In this document: one piece after another, positions 1 through 4,201 of the stretch | Layout of the letters: every line of letters begins with the position of its first letter | Position numbering within the stretch: position 1 is the stretch's first letter | Origin: Dehalococcoidia bacterium | GTDB lineage: Bacteria > Chloroflexota > Dehalococcoidia > UBA2979 | Reading direction: 5' to 3' | NCBI GenBank assembly: GCA_023228765.1 | Contig: JALOAM010000192.1 | Coordinates: forward strand, 1-5,291 | Length of the DNA stretch: 5,291 nt | The notes under the pieces: generated by a model | The model's input: only the letters and a program-made list of their open reading frames with translations | Told to the model about the DNA's origin: nothing | The model's database searches: none | Position numbers and translations under genes: made by a program

Positions 1-44
1 CGCCCCAGGCCGCCGCGGCCAGCCTCTTCGCCTCGCTCGGCTAG
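1..44 (+). CDS. C-terminal tail of an upstream gene (partial)
   Basis: The frame starting at base 3 is open from the window edge to a TAG at 42-44 and would encode PQAAAASLFASLG. Every codon in this short stretch ends in G or C, as in the clear genes of this window, and the other frames and the reverse strand look less coding-like. The tail is too short to assign a family or function. If real, the gene ends about 79 bp before the crotonase start, a gap that contains a possible promoter. Confidence is limited because only 13 residues are visible. Confidence 0.42.
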   Translation, partial: PQAAAASLFASLG

Positions 45-68
45 CCGCCTCCGCGCCCCCTCACGCCG

Positions 69-77
69 TGCTATACC
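69..77 (+). promoter_or_regulatory. Possible extended -10 promoter element for the crotonase gene
   Basis: TG at 69-70, one base, then TATACC at 72-77 resembles an extended -10 (TGnTATAAT). It is one of few A/T-rich hexamers in this region. No recognisable -35 hexamer lies 16-18 bp upstream, which extended -10 promoters can tolerate. A start near base 84 would give a 5' leader of about 39 nt holding the Shine-Dalgarno at 111-117. This is inference from a short match. Confidence 0.3.
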
Positions 78-110
78 TGCGCCGCCGCGACGATTCGTCC
101 GGCGCAGCGC

Positions 111-117
111 GGAGGAG
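111..117 (+). promoter_or_regulatory. Strong Shine-Dalgarno of the crotonase gene
   Basis: GGAGGAG ends five bases before the ATG at 123. It is a near-ideal match to the anti-Shine-Dalgarno sequence and fixes the start at 123. The other genes in the window have weaker or no such site. Confidence 0.8.
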
Positions 118-122
118 CACGC

Positions 123-974
123 ATGGCGGACACCGAGCGGATCGTCACGTACGAACTCGATGGCGATGTCGCCCTCGTCGGGTTGGACCGCGACGAGTTC
201 CGGAACGCGATCAACGGTGCTCTGCTGGACCAGCTCCGCGAGGCGGTGCTGCGCGCGAACGACGAGGCACGCGCAGGTGTGATCTTCAGCCACGGCGAGA
301 AGCACTTCTCGGCGGGCCTCGACCTGGCGGACGCCCTCGCACGCCGCAATCAGCAGGACGATGGGAAGCCTCGACGCCGGCGCAGCAAGTGGCACGACAC
401 GTTCGACGCCATCGCGCGCAGCGAGATCCCGTGGGTCGCCGCGCTCAAGGGCGCCACGATCGGCGGAGGGCTCGAGCTGGCGTGCGCGACGCACGTCCGC
501 GTCGCCGACACCACCACGTTCTTCGCGCTGCCGGAGGGCCAGCGCGGCATCTTCGTGGGCGGCGGCGGCTCCGTGAACATCCAGCGTCACCTGGGCTACG
601 CGCGGATGGCGGACCTCATGCTCACCGGTCGCGTCCTCACCGCCGAGGAAGGCGAGCGCGCGAACCTCGTCCAGTACGTGGTGCCGGAGGGCGAATCGCT
701 CGCCAAGGCGCGCGAACTCGCCGCAAAGATCGCGACCAACGCCCCGCTGACCAACTGGGCAATCGTCTCCGCCCTCCCCCGCATCGGCGAGGCCCCGCAC
801 GACGACGGCCTGTTCATGGAGAGCCTGATCGGCCCCTCCATCCGCAGCAACGAGGGCGCCCAGCGCCTCCAGCAGTTCCTCGACGGCACCGCGAACCCGC
901 TCAAGGAGGGCACCGGCGGCACCCCTCACCCGGACGCGGAGCGCATCCGACAAGCCAACCAGCAGCAGCAGTAG
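123..974 (+). CDS. Crotonase / enoyl-CoA hydratase family protein
   Basis: 283-residue soluble protein of the crotonase superfamily, which stabilises enolate intermediates of acyl-CoA thioesters. Visible motifs are the first oxyanion-hole segment HFSAGLDLAD (61-70) and the second, KGATIGGGLELA (109-120). The two glutamates of true enoyl-CoA hydratases appear conserved: E118 in GGGLEL and E138 in ALPEGQRG, matching E144 and E164 of the rat enzyme by my alignment. Hydration of a 2-enoyl-CoA is therefore plausible, though the exact substrate cannot be read. A basic insert (RRRRSK, 84-89) sits after the first motif, a glycine run (GGGG, 146-149) follows the second glutamate, and the C-terminus ends in a glutamine-rich tail. 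The C-terminal trimerisation region (about 190-260) is present. The ATG is set by a strong Shine-Dalgarno. The gene is probably monocistronic or at the end of an operon, since it converges on rpmB. Family sure, specific reaction not. Confidence 0.93.
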   Translation: MADTERIVTYELDGDVALVGLDRDEFRNAINGALLDQLREAVLRANDEARAGVIFSHGEKHFSAGLDLADALARRNQQDDGKPRRRRSKWHDTFDAIARSEIPWVAALKGATIGGGLELACATHVRVADTTTFFALPEGQRGIFVGGGGSVNIQRHLGYARMADLMLTGRVLTAEEGERANLVQYVVPEGESLAKARELAAKIATNAPLTNWAIVSALPRIGEAPHDDGLFMESLIGPSIRSNEGAQRLQQFLDGTANPLKEGTGGTPHPDAERIRQANQQQQ

Positions 975-1002
975 GTCGGCTCGATCGCAAGCTCCGAGCG
1001 CT

Positions 1003-1045
1003 CCCTCGTCCCTCTCCCCAACCCTCCCCCAGAGGGGGAGGGGGG
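1003..1045. repeat. C-rich/G-rich hairpin element with minus-strand G-quadruplex motif
   Basis: CCCTCCCCC at 1022-1030 and its exact complement GGGGGAGGG at 1034-1042 are separated by AGA, giving a 9-bp stem with a 3-base loop. Immediately upstream are further C runs at 1003-1005, 1010-1012 and 1016-1019. On the minus strand these read as five G runs of three or more; the four from 1030 to 1010 have loops of 1, 2 and 3 bases, fitting the G3+N1-7 quadruplex pattern. CCCTCTCCCCAACCCTC-like elements are a style of small dispersed intergenic repeat seen in many GC-rich genomes, but only one copy is visible here. It may add to termination of the crotonase transcript. Confidence 0.6.
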
Positions 1046-1056
1046 CAGAATCGGCA

Positions 1057-1090
1057 ATGACAACGCCCCGCGTACGCGGGGCGTTGTCAT
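1057..1090. terminator. Bidirectional terminator hairpin, perfect 34-bp palindrome
   Basis: Bases 1057-1090 are a perfect inverted repeat with its centre between 1073 and 1074, able to form a 15-bp stem with a GTAC loop and a GC-rich core. It lies between two convergent genes, 82 bp after the crotonase stop and 30 bp after the rpmB stop, exactly where a shared terminator is expected. No clear U tract follows on either strand, so it would be a U-poor (non-canonical) terminator or a 3'-end-stabilising hairpin. The symmetry is seen directly; the function is inferred from position. Confidence 0.75.
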
Positions 1091-1120
1091 CTCGGTCGTC
1101 CTCGGACGGGTGGGGCGAGG

Positions 1121-1369
1121 CTAGGCCTTCACCATGCCAGCGGGAACGCCCTTCGCGGAGACGCGCTTGTCCTCGGTGCGGAGGCAGCGGGTGCAGACGT
1201 TCATGCGCTGCCACTTGCCGTCCACGAACATGCGCTTCGACTGCACGTTCGGCGCGAAGGTGCGGTTCGTGCGAGGAGCCTTGCGCTCCCAGTTACCGGA
1301 GTGCTTGTGACGGATGTTCCGGCCGAACATCACGTGCTTCTCGCACACATCACACTTGCCTGAAGCCAT
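1121..1369 (-). CDS. rpmB: Large ribosomal subunit protein bL28
   Basis: 82-residue basic protein of the 50S subunit, full length for this family. It begins with MASGKCDVC, followed by the conserved FGRNIRHKHSG (15-25), RKAPRTNRTFAPNVQ (29-43) and the C-terminal NVCTRCLR (57-64). Cysteines C6, C9, C59 and C62 form two CxxC pairs, so this is the zinc-ribbon (C+) form. In many bacteria such C+ ribosomal proteins serve as a zinc store and have C- paralogues used under zinc limitation. The ATG (complement of 1367-1369) has only a weak upstream Shine-Dalgarno-like GAG/ACGG. The gene stands alone, diverging from the fakA homologue and converging on the crotonase gene. In Bacillus rpmB is also a neighbour of yloV, with the Asp23-family gene yloU between; that gene is not seen here. 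Confidence 0.96.
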   Translation of the reverse strand: MASGKCDVCEKHVMFGRNIRHKHSGNWERKAPRTNRTFAPNVQSKRMFVDGKWQRMNVCTRCLRTEDKRVSAKGVPAGMVKA

Positions 1370-1576
1370 GGCCGTACTCGCTACTGCGTTGTCTGGGTTG
1401 GGAGGTTCGCGCGGGCCGATCGAGCGATCGAGGCGGCGCGGCGTCTGGTCAGGGTACCCGGACGCCGTCCGTTACGTCTATCCACGTCCTGTCCCCTACG
1501 ATTCCTCGGGTAGGCGATGGTCGCCCCGGTATCGAGGACGCCGAGCGCGAACCCAGGGAGACGAGAGGGGTGCGGG
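1370..1576. other. Divergent intergenic region between rpmB and fakA homologue
   Basis: These 207 bp must carry the promoters of both rpmB (leftward) and the fakA homologue (rightward). I see no convincing -35/-10 pair on either strand. The best rightward candidate is TTACGT (1472-1477) with TACGAT (1497-1502) and a long 19-bp spacer, which is weak. The region holds a tandem CGATCGAG duplication (1417-1432) and small inverted repeats, CGGAC-GCC-GTCCG near 1459-1471 and GGCGA-TGG-TCGCC at 1513-1525. Open frames crossing it have no family resemblance and overlap the genes. Confidence 0.6.
1563..1570 (+). promoter_or_regulatory. Ribosome binding site deciding the fakA TTG start
   Basis: GAGAGGGG ends six bases before TTG at 1577, a good spacing. 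The alternative in-frame ATG at 1517 has only GG two bases upstream and would add 20 residues without family resemblance. This supports the TTG start. Confidence 0.6.
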
Positions 1577-3238
1577 TTGAGCGAGGGTGACGTCACCGCG
1601 CATCTCGTGGACTCCACTCCGCGCCTGCGCGCCGCCGACCTCCGCGCCGCCTTCGCCTCCGCGGAGCGGTGGCTGGCCACGAACCGGGACGGCATCAACG
1701 CCATCAACGTCTATCCCGTCCCGGACGGCGACACCGGCACGAACATGCTCCTGACCCTCCGCGCGGCGCTCCGCGGCGTCGAGGAACTCCCGCCGACGGT
1801 CGGCGAGACCGCGCAGCGCATCGCGCGGGCGGCGCTCCTGGGCGCCCGAGGCAATAGCGGCGTGATCCTGAGCCAGATGCTCCGCGGCTTCGCGGAGGCG
1901 ATGGAGGACCGCGAGGACACCAGCGGCCCTGGCCTGGTGCACGCGCTGTGCGCCGCCTCGGACACCGCGTACGCCTCCGTGAGCCGGCCGGTGGAGGGGA
2001 CGATGCTCACGGTCCTGCGGGAGGCCTCCTCGCTCGCGCGGGAGACGCTGGCCCGCGAGGAGGGCGAGGCGGCGATGCTGCGCGCGCTCATCGACGAGGC
2101 GTATGCGAGCGTCCGGCACACCCCCTCACTGCTGCCGCGGCTCCGCGAGGCGGGCGTCGTGGACGCGGGCGGGGCGGGCGTCGCGGTAATCCTCGAAGGG
2201 CTCGTGGGGCACATCCACGGCGTCCCCCTGCCGGATCTGCCACGGTTCGATGCGACCAGGCACATCACGGTCGACGCCGTGGAGCACGAGGGGCACGGCT
2301 ACTGCACCGAGTACCTCGTGATCGGCGAGGGCCTCGACCTCGGGCGGATCGAGCGCGCGCTGACCGAGGCCGGCGGCGACTCCCTCCTCGTGGTCGGGGA
2401 CGAGCGCACCGTGCACGTCCACGTACACCTCGATGACCCCGGTCCCGCGCTCTCGATCGGCGCGCGCGCCGGCGCGCTGGAGAGCGTGAAGGTCGAGAAC
2501 ATGCAGGCCCAGCACGAGGCCTGGCTCCAGGGCGTCGCCAGGCGCGACGCGACCGACGCCGCCGCCCGGGAGCACGCGACCGTGCCGCTGGGCCTCGTGG
2601 CGATCGCGCGTGGCAAGGGGATCGTCGAGGCGTTCCAGGGCCTCGGCGCGACCGCTGTCATCGAACCGACCGAGGATTCCAAGACCAGCGCGGGCGAGAT
2701 ATTGCAGGCCGCACGCCGCGCGGGCACGTCACACGCGATCGTCCTGCCGAACGACAAGGACGTCTTCATGGCGGCGGAGACCGCCGCCCGCGAGTCCGAG
2801 GGCTTCATCACCGTGGTGCCGTCCGCGAACATCGCGGCCGGACTCTCGGCGGCGATCTACTACCGGGGCGAGGGCGACCCCGCCGCCGTCGCGGAGGAGA
2901 TGCGCGACGCCCTCAGCGAGGTCCGCTGCGTCGAAGTATCGACGGCGAGCCGGGACGCCTCGGTGGACGGGGTCGCCGTCCGCGGCGGCGAGGCCATCGC
3001 CTTCGTCGACGGGCGGCTGCACACCTCGATGGGCGCGCACGACGACGCCCTGCTCGCGGCGCTCGGGGCGGTCGTGACGGAGGCATCGGAGCTGGTCACG
3101 GTCTACCTCGGAGCCGAGCACGTCCCCGGCGCTGCTGACCGCGTGACCGAGCGCATCCAGGCGGCGTTCCCGCAGGTCGAGGTCGAGGTCATCCCGGGGG
3201 GACAGCCGCACTACGTGTACGTGGTCGCAGTCGAGTAG
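1577..3238 (+). CDS. fakA: Fatty acid kinase catalytic subunit FakA-like (YloV/DAK2 family)
   Basis: 553 residues from the TTG start, the usual length for FakA/YloV. The protein transfers phosphate from ATP to a fatty acid held by FakB, giving acyl-phosphate for phospholipid synthesis. The N-terminal DhaL/DAK2 ATP-binding domain (about 15-215) has NVYPVPDGDTGTNM (44-57) with metal-binding D50 and D52, ARGNSGVILSQ (90-100) and DAGGAG (196-201). The middle domain holds HGYCTEYLV (240-248) and HVHVH (280-284). C243, H282 and H284 match the residues I recall as a zinc site in Staphylococcus FakA, with H280 extra. The C-terminal DegV-like domain (about 335-553) has VLPNDKDVFMAAE (389-401) and ends GGQPHYVYVVAVE. 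Where relatives carry GGQTMNPST this protein has PTEDSKTSA (364-372). A FakB homologue follows 78 bp downstream, which supports the assignment. The family is also annotated as DAK2 domain-containing protein; a dihydroxyacetone kinase role is unlikely given the three-part layout. Confidence 0.92.
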   Translation: MSEGDVTAHLVDSTPRLRAADLRAAFASAERWLATNRDGINAINVYPVPDGDTGTNMLLTLRAALRGVEELPPTVGETAQRIARAALLGARGNSGVILSQMLRGFAEAMEDREDTSGPGLVHALCAASDTAYASVSRPVEGTMLTVLREASSLARETLAREEGEAAMLRALIDEAYASVRHTPSLLPRLREAGVVDAGGAGVAVILEGLVGHIHGVPLPDLPRFDATRHITVDAVEHEGHGYCTEYLVIGEGLDLGRIERALTEAGGDSLLVVGDERTVHVHVHLDDPGPALSIGARAGALESVKVENMQAQHEAWLQGVARRDATDAAAREHATVPLGLVAIARGKGIVEAFQGLGATAVIEPTEDSKTSAGEILQAARRAGTSHAIVLPNDKDVFMAAETAARESEGFITVVPSANIAAGLSAAIYYRGEGDPAAVAEEMRDALSEVRCVEVSTASRDASVDGVAVRGGEAIAFVDGRLHTSMGAHDDALLAALGAVVTEASELVTVYLGAEHVPGAADRVTERIQAAFPQVEVEVIPGGQPHYVYVVAVE

Positions 3239-3282
3239 CACGAAACCAACGGTACGAGGGCCTCAGCCGACTGTGCGTGAGG

Positions 3283-3310
3283 TTGAGTGAGTCTGGTCGG
3301 GAGATATCAT
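3283..3310 (+). promoter_or_regulatory. Sigma70-like promoter for fakB, probably leaderless
   Basis: TTGAGT (3283-3288), a 16-bp spacer and TATCAT (3305-3310) match TTGACA/TATAAT at 4 and 5 of 6 positions. Only six bases separate the -10 from the ATG at 3317, so transcription should begin at or within a base or two of the A of the start codon. The only Shine-Dalgarno-like bases are GGGAG at 3299-3303, 13 nt from the ATG, too far and upstream of the expected transcript start. In such an A/T-poor region this pairing is unlikely to be casual, but it has not been tested. Confidence 0.6.
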
Positions 3311-3316
3311 CCGCCA

Positions 3317-4183
3317 ATGACCGTACGTGTCGTCTCCGACTCCACCTGCGACGTCCCGCCCAGCATCCTGGCCGACCTCGGCATCACGATCGTCCCGCTC
3401 ACCGTCCGGTTTGGCGACGAGGAGTTCCTCGACGGTGTCGAGATCACCTCGGAACAGTTCTTCAAGCGGCTCCAGCGTGAGCAGGCGATCCCCAGCACCG
3501 CCGCCCCCTCGCCGGGCCAGTTCCGCGAGGCGTACGAACGCCTGATCGCCGAAGGCGCGACGGCCATCGTCTCGATCCACCTCTCCTCCAAGCTCAGCGC
3601 AACGTTCGAGGCGGCACGACAGGCCTCGGAGGGGCTCGCCGTCCCGGTCCACCTGGTGGACTCCGGGCTGTTCTCCCTCGCCACGGGCGTCGGCGTGATC
3701 GAGGCGGCGAAGGCCGCCGAGGCAGGCCGCAACGCCGCCCAGGTGCAGGACGTAGCGGAGGACACCTTCCGCCGCTCCCACGTCTTCGTCACCCTCGAGA
3801 CGCTCGAGTATCTCCGGCGAGGGGGACGTCTCTCCCGCGGGCAGGAGATCGTCGGCACGCTGCTGAAGGTGAAGCCGATCCTCGCCGCGCAGGACGGCGA
3901 GGTCGTCGCGATCGGGCGCATCCGCACCAAGCAGAAGGCGGTGGAGGACATCCTCTCGCGGCTCGCGGAGCGCCGCCCGTGGTCCACGGTCTACGTCGTG
4001 CACGCGACCACGCCCGACGACCTTGCGTACGTCAGCGACCGCTATCGAGGGTTTTCACCGGAGACGCCGGTCATCACCGGTCGCATGACCCCGGTCATCG
4101 GCGTCCACGCCGGCCCGGGTGGCCTCGGCCTCGGCTGTGTCACCGCGCCCGACAACGAGTCGCCCTCGTACCTGCCGGCCTAG
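3317..4183 (+). CDS. fakB: DegV family fatty-acid-binding protein, FakB-like
   Basis: 288-residue soluble DegV-fold protein, the normal family length (about 280-290). FakB proteins bind a fatty acid in a buried tunnel and present its carboxylate to FakA. Family signatures run in order: VVSDSTCDVP (5-14), STAAPSPGQF (60-69, the TSQPSP loop with T61 kept), HLSSKLSATFEAA (88-100), LVDSGLFSLATG (113-124), TLEYLRRGGRLS (162-173), LLKVKPIL (182-189) and GVHAGPGGLG (262-271). H264 and the serines at 90-91 match positions that contact the fatty-acid carboxylate in studied FakB proteins, by my alignment. The ATG at 3317 puts the first beta strand (MTVRVVSDS) where the family expects it; an upstream in-frame GTG at 3287 lies inside the promoter and adds unmatched residues. 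It lies directly after the fakA homologue, so the two probably form one kinase, although fakB seems to have its own promoter. Chain-length preference cannot be read. Confidence 0.92.
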   Translation: MTVRVVSDSTCDVPPSILADLGITIVPLTVRFGDEEFLDGVEITSEQFFKRLQREQAIPSTAAPSPGQFREAYERLIAEGATAIVSIHLSSKLSATFEAARQASEGLAVPVHLVDSGLFSLATGVGVIEAAKAAEAGRNAAQVQDVAEDTFRRSHVFVTLETLEYLRRGGRLSRGQEIVGTLLKVKPILAAQDGEVVAIGRIRTKQKAVEDILSRLAERRPWSTVYVVHATTPDDLAYVSDRYRGFSPETPVITGRMTPVIGVHAGPGGLGLGCVTAPDNESPSYLPA

Positions 4184-4189
4184 AGCGTC

Positions 4190-4201
4190 GAGGGGCCCCT
4201 C
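4190..4201. other. 12-bp palindrome between convergent genes, possible weak terminator
   Basis: GAGGGGCCCCTC is a perfect palindrome in the 16-bp gap between the fakB stop and the stop of the minus-strand membrane protein gene, and it overlaps two bases of that second stop codon. As RNA it could only make a four-bp stem with a GGCC loop, and no U tract follows. It could be a weak two-way terminator or a chance GC-rich palindrome. Confidence 0.3.

Noticed and set aside
950..973. CAG-repeat tail of the crotonase gene as a microsatellite
   Set aside because: It has only four or five CAG units encoding the C-terminal glutamines, too short to call an expandable repeat.
68..1060. Long plus-strand open frame of 330 codons over the crotonase gene
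   Set aside because: It is extremely arginine- and proline-rich, as expected from an off-frame reading of GC-rich coding DNA, and it overlaps a gene with clear family motifs.
1517..1576. ATG at 1517 as the start of the fakA homologue
   Set aside because: The added 20 residues do not resemble the family, there is no well-spaced Shine-Dalgarno, and TTG at 1577 has GAGAGGGG six bases upstream.
1057..1590. Plus-strand open frames opposite rpmB
   Set aside because: They are antisense to a clear ribosomal protein gene and start inside the terminator palindrome or within rpmB.
1496..2575. Long minus-strand open frames opposite the fakA homologue
   Set aside because: They mirror the GC-rich codons of fakA, have no recognisable domains or start signals, and the plus-strand frame carries all conserved FakA motifs.
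3261..3282. CCTCA...TGAGG inverted repeat as a terminator for fakA
   Set aside because: The stem is only 5 bp with a 12-base loop and no U tract, so it is no better than chance in this GC-rich DNA.
3287..3316. GTG at 3287 as the start of fakB
   Set aside because: It would add ten residues ahead of the family's first strand and place the start codon inside the likely promoter.
3263..4003. 246-codon minus-strand open frame opposite fakB
   Set aside because: It is antisense to a conserved DegV-family gene and shows low-complexity Arg/Asp/Gly/Leu composition typical of shadow frames.
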